DNA from: Terriglobia bacterium
Lineage (GTDB): Bacteria > Acidobacteriota > Thermoanaerobaculia > Thermoanaerobaculales > Thermoanaerobaculaceae
Assembly: GCA_020073245.1 (NCBI GenBank)
Contig: JAIQFQ010000004.1
Coordinates: 88,181 to 123,242, forward strand
Direction: 5' to 3'
Length of the DNA: 35,062 nt
Shown here: in pieces, positions 1 to 7,970 of the stretch
Position numbering within the stretch: the first letter of the stretch is position 1
Layout of the letters: each line of letters begins with the position of its first letter
Program-made: the position numbers and the translations under genes
The notes under the pieces: model-generated
Database searches by the model: none
What the model was told of the DNA's origin: nothing
The model's input: the letters and a program-made list of their open reading frames with translations, nothing else

Positions 1-584
1 GCCTCGAGCGAGCCGTAGGTGTCCAGATGCTCGGCCTCGACCGTCGTGAGCACAGCCAAGACGGGAAACAACGCGAGGAACGAGCGGTCGAACTCGTCGG
101 CCTCGCACACGAGGTACTCCGAGTGCCCGAGCCGAGCGTGAGCCCCGAGGAAGTGCATCCGCCCGCCCACGACAACCGTGGGGTCGAGACCGGCTCGCGT
201 AAGCACAAACCCAGTGAGGGACGTCGTGGTGGTCTTGCCGTGCGTGCCGGCCACGGCGATCCCCCACTTGAGCCGCGAGATTTCGCCGAGCATCTCCGCC
301 CGGCGGATCACGGGGATGCCCAGGCGGCGAGCGGCCTCGACCTCGGCGTTGTCGGGCTTGACCGCGGACGAGATGACGAGCACCTGGACGCCCTCGAGGT
401 GGCCGGCCGCGTGGCCGAGGTGAACCCTGATGCCGAGGCTCTCGAGACGCACCGTCGTCTCGCTGGCGGCCAGGTCGCACCCGGAGACGGTGAAGCCCTC
501 GCCGTGCAGAAGTTCCGCGAGGCCGCACATGCCGACGCCGCCGATGCCGACGAAGTGAAGATGGCGGACGTGGCCGAAGTTCAT
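1..584 (-). CDS. murC: UDP-N-acetylmuramate--L-alanine ligase MurC (partial, C-terminus outside window)
   Basis: MurC adds L-alanine to UDP-MurNAc in the cytoplasm, the first amino acid step of the peptidoglycan stem peptide. The visible N-terminal 194 residues start MNFGHVRHLHFVGIGG. They carry the Rossmann-type nucleotide motif GIGGVGM at about 13-19 and the Mur ligase ATP loop GTHGKTTTT at about 113-121. They also show the EADEFDRSF segment near 161-169 and the V-E-A-E-H-L-D-T-Y-G stretch typical of MurC near 182-191. The ATG at 584 overlaps the murG stop codon in an ATGA junction, which fixes the start and indicates translational coupling. The gene is the last visible member of the dcw operon and is truncated by the left window edge, not broken. 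Confidence 0.96.
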   Translation of the reverse strand, partial: MNFGHVRHLHFVGIGGVGMCGLAELLHGEGFTVSGCDLAASETTVRLESLGIRVHLGHAAGHLEGVQVLVISSAVKPDNAEVEAARRLGIPVIRRAEMLGEISRLKWGIAVAGTHGKTTTTSLTGFVLTRAGLDPTVVVGGRMHFLGAHARLGHSEYLVCEADEFDRSFLALFPVLAVLTTVEAEHLDTYGSLE

Positions 585-1666
585 GCGTGACCTCCGGCGT
601 CTCCAGCGGCTGCCTGTAACACCAGCCGGGCGACGGCGCGAGCCGCTTCGGGGCGCGCGAGGCGAGCCCCGGCTTCGCCGAGCGCGGCAAGACGAGCGGG
701 GGCCGCGAGCAACCGCATGAGGATGGTCGCGAGTTTGCGCGGCGCCGCGTCCTGCTCCTCCAGCACCTCGGCTGCTCCTGTCGAGGCAAGGGCGGCGGCG
801 TTAGCGGACTGGTGACCATGAGCGGCAGCCGCGAACGGCACGAGCAGGGCCGCCCGGCGCGCCGCAGCCAGTTCGGCTACGGTCAGAGCGCCTGCACGGG
901 CGATGACCAGGGCGGCCGCGGCCATCGCCTCGGCCGGCCGCTCCAGGAACGGCACGACCTCGGCCCGGACCCCGAAGGACGCGTAGCGCTGCTGTACCTC
1001 ATCCGACCAGCGAGGGCCGGCTTGGTGAACGATCCGCGGCGGTGGGACACTCCTGGCGAGCTCGGCAAACGCGTCGGGAACGACAGCGTTGAGGAACGCC
1101 GAGCCCTGGCTGCCGCCGAGGACCAGCACTGTCAGCGGATCGATGGGAGCTGGGGGCACCGCGAAGAACTCGGGTCTCACAGGGTTGCCGGTCCAGCGCG
1201 CGGGAAGCGAGGGAAAAGCGGCGAGCGCCGCCTCGAAGCCGCACGCGATGGCCACCGCCCACGGCGCGAGGAAGCGGTTCGTGAGGCCGGGTTGCGCGTT
1301 CTGCTCCTGCAGGATCAAGGGTATTCCGAGCGTCCCGGCCGCGAGGGCACCCGGCATCGCCGCGTATCCGCCGACCGCGAGCACTGCGGCCGCGCGCGTT
1401 TTCAGGAGAAATGCCGCTGCTTGTACCACGGCGGGCACCACCTGTAGCGCCGCCGCCGCCTGCGCTGCCTGGGAGCGCGCCACGGCGCCGGTCACGGCGA
1501 GCAGGCGTATCGGGATTCCGGCATCGGGGACGCGCGTCGCCTCCAGGCCGCGCCGGGCGCCCAGCCATGACACGTCGGCGCCGGTCCTCCTGAGCTCCGC
1601 CGCAACCGCCAGACCCGGGAAGAGATGGCCCCCCGTGCCGCCACCGGCGATTACCAGCTCGCTCAC
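581..1666 (-). CDS. murG: UDP-GlcNAc:undecaprenyl-PP-MurNAc-pentapeptide GlcNAc transferase MurG
   Basis: MurG converts lipid I to lipid II on the inner face of the cytoplasmic membrane. The 361-residue length fits the family. The N-terminus has the diphosphate-binding glycine loop GGGTGGHLFPGLA at about 8-20. The second Rossmann lobe has LGGSQGS near 184-190 and the donor-binding stretch ARAGALTVAEL near 257-267, followed by a His-Gln-Ser-Ala-Asn segment that matches the family's uridine/GlcNAc-binding region. The start overlaps the ftsW stop by 4 bases (ATGA) and the stop overlaps murC in the same way, so it is an internal gene of the coupled operon. Nothing looks damaged. Confidence 0.96.
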   Translation of the reverse strand: MSELVIAGGGTGGHLFPGLAVAAELRRTGADVSWLGARRGLEATRVPDAGIPIRLLAVTGAVARSQAAQAAAALQVVPAVVQAAAFLLKTRAAAVLAVGGYAAMPGALAAGTLGIPLILQEQNAQPGLTNRFLAPWAVAIACGFEAALAAFPSLPARWTGNPVRPEFFAVPPAPIDPLTVLVLGGSQGSAFLNAVVPDAFAELARSVPPPRIVHQAGPRWSDEVQQRYASFGVRAEVVPFLERPAEAMAAAALVIARAGALTVAELAAARRAALLVPFAAAAHGHQSANAAALASTGAAEVLEEQDAAPRKLATILMRLLAAPARLAALGEAGARLARPEAARAVARLVLQAAAGDAGGHA

Positions 1667-2739
1667 GACCCCTCCTTGCCGATGTTGAGCAGAAGCCCGA
1701 TGGCGACGAGGGTGAGCATGACGTCGGAACCCCCTGCCGACAGCAGAGGAAGGGGGAGCCCCTTCGCGGGCAGCAGCTTCAAGCAGACCGAAACGTTGAG
1801 CAGGGCCTGGACGCTCAGCGTCACCGTGAGACCACCTGCCAGCAAGCCTGCGGACCGGGTGCTGGCGTGGCGGGTGGCGTGCAACGCGCGCCCGACGATG
1901 ACTCCCAGCAGGGCCAGAGTACCCAGCGTGCCGAGCAGGCCGAGTTCCTCGCCGATAACCGCGAAGATGAAGTCCGTGTGTGGCTGGGGCAGATAGAACA
2001 GCTTCTGGAGGCCGTCACCGAGCCCGCGCCCCGCGACCCCACCTCCGCCGATCGCGATCAGGGACTGCTGCACCTGGTAGCTCGTATCGCCGAAGAAGGT
2101 GCGCAGCCGCTCAACGCGGTACGGTCTGAGCACGGTGAAGACGGCGAACACTACGGCCGCAGAGACCGCCATCGTTGCCAGCGGTCGCAACGGGAGATCG
2201 GCGAGGAGCAGGACACTTGTAGCCGCGGTCAGGAGCAGCAGAGCAGAGCCCATGTCTGGCTCGACCAGCACGAGAGCGACGGTGAGCCCCGTCATTGCGA
2301 TCGCCCCTCGTTGCGCCCTCGCACGCTCACGACGCTCCTGGTACGAACGTCCGAGCAGCGCGGCGATCGCCAACGGCAACGTTACCTTGGCGATCGCAGA
2401 GGGCTGGACCGAGCTGACGGGGAGCTGTAGCCAACGGTGAGTGCCCGCGATCGGGGCTTGGACGTACGCAATACCCAGCGCCGCCCACGTAGCCACTAAC
2501 AGGGGAAACGCCACCTTCCAGCTGGTCAGCCGGTCGAGCGGCACGAAGGTTGCGGCCAGCATTCCCAGAAGACCGAGCACCATGGCCACCAGCTGGCGGA
2601 CCGCGAACTCGTACTCCCAGACGTGGTAGTGCTCCCGAGCCAGGGGCCCCGAAGCGGAGCCCACCATGACCACGCCTATGGCGGCCGTGCCCACCGCGAG
2701 AGCCAGCAGCGCATGGTCGAGTTGGCGAGTCTTCGGCAT
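1663..2739 (-). CDS. ftsW: Lipid II polymerase / division protein FtsW (SEDS family)
   Basis: This is a 358-residue polytopic membrane protein of the SEDS family, the peptidoglycan glycosyltransferase partner of FtsI at the septum. Family signatures are visible: VEPDMGSALLLL in the middle, QPHTDFIFAVIGEELGLLG before the last helices, and L-L-P-A-K-G-L-P-L-P-L-L-S-A-G-G-S near the C-terminus, corresponding to the usual TKGxxLPFxSYGGSS. The open frame extends upstream without a stop, but the start MPKTRQLDHALL at 2739 is preferred: it overlaps the murD stop as TGATG, and the upstream extension is Arg/Pro-rich shadow translation of murD. FtsW is more likely than RodA because of its place between murD and murG. 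Confidence 0.95.
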   Translation of the reverse strand: MPKTRQLDHALLALAVGTAAIGVVMVGSASGPLAREHYHVWEYEFAVRQLVAMVLGLLGMLAATFVPLDRLTSWKVAFPLLVATWAALGIAYVQAPIAGTHRWLQLPVSSVQPSAIAKVTLPLAIAALLGRSYQERRERARAQRGAIAMTGLTVALVLVEPDMGSALLLLTAATSVLLLADLPLRPLATMAVSAAVVFAVFTVLRPYRVERLRTFFGDTSYQVQQSLIAIGGGGVAGRGLGDGLQKLFYLPQPHTDFIFAVIGEELGLLGTLGTLALLGVIVGRALHATRHASTRSAGLLAGGLTVTLSVQALLNVSVCLKLLPAKGLPLPLLSAGGSDVMLTLVAIGLLLNIGKEGS

Positions 2740-4079
2740 CACGCCTCTCCCACGACAGCGCGCGCCAGGCGGGCGTACTCCTCGCCCCGGTGTGCATAGT
2801 CTCTGAACTGGTCGAACGATGCGCACGCCGGCGAGAGCAGCACAGTGTCGCCGGGGCGCGCCCGGGCGGCTGCGCGGCGCACGGCCTCGTCGAGCGTGCC
2901 GCACCATTCGAGGGGTGCGACCCCCTCCAGCGCCCTGGCGATCTCCGGTGCCGCTTCACCGATCAGATAGATGCGTGCGAGCCGTCCTTCGGCGGTCGGG
3001 CGGAGGTCCCTGAAGTCCTGTCCCTTTCCGAGCCCGCCCAGGATGAGATGGACCGTGCCGGCGGCGTACCCGGGCAGGCCCGCCGCGGTGGCCCCGATGT
3101 TCGTACCCTTGGAGTCGTCCACCCAACGCACGCCATTCCCCTCTGCCACGACCCGATGACGGTGCGGGAGCCCCTGGAACGTTCGCAGACCGGCCACGAT
3201 CGCGTTCCGAGCGATACCCAGGCGGCTTGCCGCGAGCGAAGCGGCGAGAGCATTGGCGGCGTTATGGTCACCGAGCAGAGGAAGCTCGGAGCGGGGGATC
3301 AGAGGCTCACCGTCGACGACAAGCATGCCCGCGGCAAGGTGAGCCTCAGCACTTGTGTTAGAGAGCGAAAAGCGGGCGAGGCGGGACGGGGGGCTCAGCG
3401 TTGACAGCGCCGAATCGTCCGCGTTCAGTACGGCAAAATCTGAAGGTTCCTGGTGGGCGAAGATCCGGGCCTTGGCGGCAAGATAGTGGGCCATGCTCGG
3501 GTGGCGGTCGAGGTGGTCCGGGGAGAGGTTGAGGAGCAGTGCGACCCTCGGTCGCAGCGTCGTGCACCCCTCGAGCTGGAACGACGACAGCTCGAGGACG
3601 GCAACGTCCCACGTGCCTGCGAGTGCGAGTTCGCTGGCGGCCGTCCCGATGTTGCCTCCCACACCCGCACGCCACCTGGCGGCACGAGCGACCTCGCCCA
3701 GCAGTGATGTGACGGTGCTCTTTCCGTTGGAGCCTGTCACGCCAACGATGGGCACCGCAGGCATCGAACGTACTGCAAGCTCTACCTCGGCGATCGTCTC
3801 GATCCCGCGGCGTCGCGCTTCGGCGAGGAGCTCGAGGTCCCACGGGACTCCCGGTGATGCGACGACGAGGTCCGTCCCTTCCAACAGCTCGACGGGGTGA
3901 CCGCCGAGCGCCGTCGCGACGCCGGCCGGGAGCTTGGCGAGGTTGTCGGCAAGCTCGGCGGCGCTCCTATGGTCGTTGGCGGTGACGTGACATCCCTGGC
4001 GAACAAGCAGCGCAGCAGCCGCCAGCCCGGAGGTTCCGAGGCCGACCACGAGCGCGCGGGGGCGGTCGTTCGTGCTCAT
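2739..4079 (-). CDS. murD: UDP-N-acetylmuramoylalanine--D-glutamate ligase MurD
   Basis: MurD adds D-glutamate to UDP-MurNAc-L-Ala. The 446-residue protein begins MSTNDRPRALVVGLGTSGLA, giving an N-terminal Rossmann motif (GLGTSG), followed by the ATP loop GVTGSNGKSTVTSLL and the ligase segment NLSPDHLDRH. The C-terminal domain has DDSKGTN, where the D-D-S-K-G-T-N stretch is characteristic of MurD, and LSPACASFDQF, another strong MurD signature. The start at 4079 is chosen because ATG overlaps the mraY stop (ATGA); a longer in-frame start at 4163 would run deep into mraY. Both ends are coupled to neighbours. Confidence 0.96.
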   Translation of the reverse strand: MSTNDRPRALVVGLGTSGLAAAALLVRQGCHVTANDHRSAAELADNLAKLPAGVATALGGHPVELLEGTDLVVASPGVPWDLELLAEARRRGIETIAEVELAVRSMPAVPIVGVTGSNGKSTVTSLLGEVARAARWRAGVGGNIGTAASELALAGTWDVAVLELSSFQLEGCTTLRPRVALLLNLSPDHLDRHPSMAHYLAAKARIFAHQEPSDFAVLNADDSALSTLSPPSRLARFSLSNTSAEAHLAAGMLVVDGEPLIPRSELPLLGDHNAANALAASLAASRLGIARNAIVAGLRTFQGLPHRHRVVAEGNGVRWVDDSKGTNIGATAAGLPGYAAGTVHLILGGLGKGQDFRDLRPTAEGRLARIYLIGEAAPEIARALEGVAPLEWCGTLDEAVRRAAARARPGDTVLLSPACASFDQFRDYAHRGEEYARLARAVVGEA

Positions 4080-5161
4080 CTCAGCTTCAACGTGGCCAGG
4101 CCCACGAGCGCGAACACGATGGCCACGATCCAGAAGCGCACCACCACCTGGGTCTCGGCCCACCCCGAGAGCTCGAAGTGGTGGTGCAAAGGCGACATGC
4201 GAAAGATCCGCCTGCCGCGGGTCTGGAAGCTCAGCACCTGGAGGATCACCGAGAGCGCTTCGGCGACGAAAAGCCCGCCGACAACGACCAGCAGGAGTTC
4301 CTGCTTTGCGATGACGGCCGTACAGGCGATCGCGGCGCCCAGTGCGAGGGAGCCGACATCACCCATGAAGACCTGAGCCGGGTGGCAGTTGAACCAGAGA
4401 AACGCCAGTGACGCACCGACCATGGCGGCGCAGAACACCGTCACCTCACCCGCGCCGGGCACCGAGGGGATGAGCAGGTACTTCGCGAGCTTGGCGTTGC
4501 CGGCGAGGTAGGTGAAGACGGTGTAGGTGCCGAACGCGATCAGCACAGAGCCGACCGCGAGGCCGTCGAGCCCGTCCGTGAGGTTGACCGCGTTTGAAAA
4601 ACCGGCCAGCACCACTGCCACGAATGGGATGTAGAAGAGCCCGAGCTGAACGTGGGCGCTTTTGAAGAACGGTGCCACGACCTCGCCCGCGTACGGTGAG
4701 TTGCCGGCGACGAACCGAATTGCGGTCGCTGCCGCAATACCGGCCGCGAGCTGCAGACCGAATTTCTGCCAGGCGCGCAGGCCGAGGTTCCTCCCGCGCC
4801 GGACCTTGAGCACGTCGTCGAGAAAACCGATAGCGCCGTAGAGCAGCGTTGTGAACGTGACCACCCACACCCACGGCTCGGTGAGATCGCCCCAGAGCGC
4901 GATCGGAACCAGGACGGCGGCCAGGATGAGGATCCCACCCATCGTCGGCGTTCCCGCCTTGACCTGGTGCGAGACGGGGCCCTCGTCGCGAATCGTCTGC
5001 CCGATCTGGTGCTTGCGCAGGGTCCTGATGAGCGCCGGCCCGAGGGCAATGCCAATCACGAGCGCGGTGAGGATGGCGAGCGCGGCACGAAACGTGATGT
5101 ATCGGAAGACGTTGAGGGCCCCCCACGAGGAGTGCAGCTGGTAGAGCAGCCAGTACAGCAT
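4076..5161 (-). CDS. mraY: Phospho-N-acetylmuramoyl-pentapeptide transferase MraY
   Basis: MraY transfers phospho-MurNAc-pentapeptide to undecaprenyl phosphate, making lipid I. The 361 residues and about ten hydrophobic segments match the family. Visible signatures include the first-loop H-Q-I-G-Q-T-I-R-D-E-G-P block, KAGTPTMGG, the metal-binding aspartates in GFLDDVLKV, NLTDGLDGLAVG, and the C-terminal PLHHHFELSGWAE block. The start overlaps the murF stop by one base (TGATG). Typical order between murF and murD supports the assignment fully. Confidence 0.97.
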   Translation of the reverse strand: MLYWLLYQLHSSWGALNVFRYITFRAALAILTALVIGIALGPALIRTLRKHQIGQTIRDEGPVSHQVKAGTPTMGGILILAAVLVPIALWGDLTEPWVWVVTFTTLLYGAIGFLDDVLKVRRGRNLGLRAWQKFGLQLAAGIAAATAIRFVAGNSPYAGEVVAPFFKSAHVQLGLFYIPFVAVVLAGFSNAVNLTDGLDGLAVGSVLIAFGTYTVFTYLAGNAKLAKYLLIPSVPGAGEVTVFCAAMVGASLAFLWFNCHPAQVFMGDVGSLALGAAIACTAVIAKQELLLVVVGGLFVAEALSVILQVLSFQTRGRRIFRMSPLHHHFELSGWAETQVVVRFWIVAIVFALVGLATLKLR

Positions 5162-6516
5162 CAGCGCACCCCCTCGAGCAGCCCGTCCACCAACCTGTCG
5201 AGCCCGATGCCGCGGGAGCCCTTCACCAGCACGACATCACCGGGTCTCAGGAGCTTGCGCACGAGGTTGAGAGCTTCCTCGACGGTGGAGGTCCGGTGGG
5301 CCTCGATCCCGTTGGCGGCCGACGCGAGGTCGGCAGCGGGAGGCCCGCCCACGGCGACCACGACGTCGGCCGATGTTGCGACCCGCCTGCCCACCTCTCG
5401 ATGGAGAGCCGCGGAGGTCGGTCCGAGCTCGAGCATCTCCCCTAGTACCGCGACCCGACGGCCTTTGGTGGCGGCGAGAAGCGCAAGGAGCGCCTTTGCC
5501 GCTTCCGGCGACGAGTTGTAACTATCGTCGACCAACGTGACTTCGCCATCGATCCGATGGATCTCACCGCGCCTGTGGGCCGGCCTCAGCCTCGTGACCG
5601 CGGAGGCGATACGATCGTCGGGAACCCCGACGGCGAGCGCCAGCGTCGCGGCGGCCAGAACGTTGTCGGCCTGGTGGCGGCCCGCCAGCGGACAGTCGAC
5701 CTCGACCCTCCCGAGCGCCCCGGTAAGCTCGAAACGCGAGCCGAGCAGACCCCGTTCCTCGTAGCTCCCAATCCACAGATCCGAACGGTCGGGCACGCCG
5801 TAGCGCAGCACGCTGCCGTCGAAGCGTGCGGCGAACGAGGCAACGCGCGGGTCTGCGGCGTTGAGAACGAGGACGCCCTCCGGCGAGAGGTGGTCGATGA
5901 GCTCGGCCTTGGCCTCGGCGATCGCACCGATGTCGCGGAAGAACTCGAGGTGAACTGGCGCGACCACGGTGTAGAGCACTGCGTTCGGCTGCGCGACGGC
6001 TCCGAGGCGGTCAAGCTCGCCCGCGTGGCTCATTGCAAGCTCGGCCACCATCCACTCGATGCCGTCGGGCTGGTTGCAAACCTCGACGGGGAACCCCGTC
6101 TCGGAGTTGCGGTTCCCGCTCGTGAAGCCGGTCCGGAACGTCGTGCCGAGCAGCGACGCGAGGATCTCCTTGGTCGAGGTCTTGCCGATCGAGCCCGCGA
6201 TTGCGGCGAGGCGGTACGCCGCCTCGGCCCTCTCGTTTGCGGCGATCCTCAGCAGCGCAGTGGCGGTATCGGCTACCACGACCTGAACCACGTCGACTTC
6301 AAGGGGACGCATGACCAGGGCGGCGGAGGCGCCAGAGGCTGCAGCCGCGCGGGCAAAGTCATGCCCGTCCGCGCGTGCCCCTCGTAGAGCCACGAAGAGG
6401 TCGCCGGGACGCACGGCCCTGGAATCGATGGCAACGCCGGTCACCAGCGCCGCGCCATCACCTCGAAGCTGGGAGGCGAGGATCCTCGCGAGGTAGGCGG
6501 CAGTCCGGCGGATCAA
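5161..6516 (-). CDS. murF: UDP-MurNAc-tripeptide--D-Ala-D-Ala ligase MurF
   Basis: MurF adds D-Ala-D-Ala to complete the UDP-MurNAc-pentapeptide in the cytoplasm. The 451-residue protein has the N-terminal substrate domain segment GVAIDSRAVRPGDLFVAL, the ATP loop AGSIGKTSTKE near 107-117 (an Ile replaces the more usual Asn/Lys in this loop), the GNRNSETGFP block, and the C-terminal DDSYNSSPEA block, which is diagnostic for MurF. The start overlaps murE by ATGA. No sign of damage is seen. Confidence 0.96.
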   Translation of the reverse strand: MIRRTAAYLARILASQLRGDGAALVTGVAIDSRAVRPGDLFVALRGARADGHDFARAAAASGASAALVMRPLEVDVVQVVVADTATALLRIAANERAEAAYRLAAIAGSIGKTSTKEILASLLGTTFRTGFTSGNRNSETGFPVEVCNQPDGIEWMVAELAMSHAGELDRLGAVAQPNAVLYTVVAPVHLEFFRDIGAIAEAKAELIDHLSPEGVLVLNAADPRVASFAARFDGSVLRYGVPDRSDLWIGSYEERGLLGSRFELTGALGRVEVDCPLAGRHQADNVLAAATLALAVGVPDDRIASAVTRLRPAHRRGEIHRIDGEVTLVDDSYNSSPEAAKALLALLAATKGRRVAVLGEMLELGPTSAALHREVGRRVATSADVVVAVGGPPAADLASAANGIEAHRTSTVEEALNLVRKLLRPGDVVLVKGSRGIGLDRLVDGLLEGVR

Positions 6517-7970
6517 CTGCGCCTCCGCTGGGCCAACTCGCGGACGACGACACGGTCGTCGAAGGGCACGACCCGATCAGCCAGGATCTGTTCGGTTTCG
6601 TGCCCCTTGCCTGCGATCAGAACGAGGCAGCGCTCGTCGGCGAGAGAGAGCGCCGCGGCGATCGCCTCGCGCCGGTCCGGAATTGCGAGGGCGCGCGGAT
6701 TCCCCGACGCGCGCACACCTTCGAGGATCTGCCCGATGATGACCTGCGGGTCCTCGCTGCGAGGGTTGTCCGTGGTGACGATGGGGACGTCGGCGAGACG
6801 GCCCACCGTTTCTCCCATCGGAACCCGCTTGCCGGGATCGCGGTCGCCGCCGCACCCGAACACGACGACGAGACGACGGTCACCAACCTCACGCAGTGCG
6901 AGGAGAACCTGTTCCAGACCGTCCGGGGTGTGTGCGTAGTCGACAAACACCGGGAACGGAGTGCCGACAACGACCGGCTCGAGACGGCCCGGCAGCGGCT
7001 CGGCTCTTGCGAGTCCTTGGACGATCGCGTCCTGCGGCCAGCCGAGCGCAACGGCCGTCGCGGCTGCGGCCAGGGCATTGCGCACGTTGTGGCGGCCGAC
7101 CAGCGGCAGGCGGAGCTGTGTCTCCTGCCCCGGGGTTCGCATTCGGAGTGTGGTGCCCTCGAAGTCGGGCATGGCCTGCACGGCTGTGATCGCGCAACTC
7201 GAGCCGAACCCGAATGTCAGGTCACCGGCGCGTGGTGAGGCGGCAAGGCGCGCCATGAAGGGGTCATCGAGGCCGATCACCCGGCGGCCCGGCGGGTCGC
7301 GCCTCAGAAGCTCTCCGAGGCTCGCCTTCGTCGCGTAGTAAGCCTCGAGGTCAGCGTGGAAGTCGAGGTGATCCCGGGTGAGATTGGTCCACACGGCAAC
7401 GTCGAACTCCAGGCCCGCGACACGGTCGAGCGCAAGAGCGTGGGACGAGACCTCCATGGCTGCGACGGCTCCACCCCCGTCGGCGAGTTCCACGAGCAGT
7501 GGGGCGAGATCCGGAGCCTCTGGTGTGGTGCGGACCCCGCGTTCGCTTCGGTTGGGAAGGGTGTAGCCGAGCGTGCCGAAGATCCCCACACGTTCGCCCG
7601 CCTCCGCGGCGATTCGCCCGATCAGGTCAACCACTGTGGTCTTGCCGTTGGTGCCTGTCACCCCGACCATCCGCAACCGGCGCTCGGGGTGTCCAGCGAG
7701 CGCCCAGGCGGCGAGGGCAGTCGCACGTCGCGGCTGCAAAGCGGACAGCCACGGAATCCCGCGGCCCGGGTCGCGGTCCGAGAGCACTGCAACGGCGCCG
7801 TGCGCCAGGGCCTCTGGAGCGAATTCGATTCCATGCCGGTGCTGCCCCGGCAGTGCCGCGAAGATCCAGCCGAGCCGGACCGCCTGCGCCACATGCGTGA
7901 TGCCGACGACATCGACGTCGGCGCCGCGCAGCGAGGCCCCGCAGGCTGCGGCGAGCGTCGCGAGCGTCAT
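6513..7970 (-). CDS. murE: UDP-MurNAc-L-Ala-D-Glu--2,6-diaminopimelate ligase MurE
   Basis: MurE adds the third stem-peptide residue. The 485-residue protein shows the ATP loop GVTGTNGKTT (103-112), TTPEAPD (148-154), MEVSSHAL, NLTRDHLDFH, a Y-Y-A-T-K segment carrying the expected carbamylated lysine (about 215), and DYAHTPDGLEQVL. The motif DNPR at 401-404 is the known discriminator for meso-diaminopimelate rather than lysine, so the wall is predicted to be of mDAP type. An open frame continues upstream to 8726, but that part is a shadow of ftsI. The ATG at 7970 overlaps the ftsI stop (ATGA) and gives a normal family length. Confidence 0.96.
   Translation of the reverse strand: MTLATLAAACGASLRGADVDVVGITHVAQAVRLGWIFAALPGQHRHGIEFAPEALAHGAVAVLSDRDPGRGIPWLSALQPRRATALAAWALAGHPERRLRMVGVTGTNGKTTVVDLIGRIAAEAGERVGIFGTLGYTLPNRSERGVRTTPEAPDLAPLLVELADGGGAVAAMEVSSHALALDRVAGLEFDVAVWTNLTRDHLDFHADLEAYYATKASLGELLRRDPPGRRVIGLDDPFMARLAASPRAGDLTFGFGSSCAITAVQAMPDFEGTTLRMRTPGQETQLRLPLVGRHNVRNALAAAATAVALGWPQDAIVQGLARAEPLPGRLEPVVVGTPFPVFVDYAHTPDGLEQVLLALREVGDRRLVVVFGCGGDRDPGKRVPMGETVGRLADVPIVTTDNPRSEDPQVIIGQILEGVRASGNPRALAIPDRREAIAAALSLADERCLVLIAGKGHETEQILADRVVPFDDRVVVRELAQRRRS

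Noticed and set aside
27..590. A 187-codon plus-strand open frame
   Set aside because: It is antisense to murC, whose minus-strand translation shows clear family motifs.
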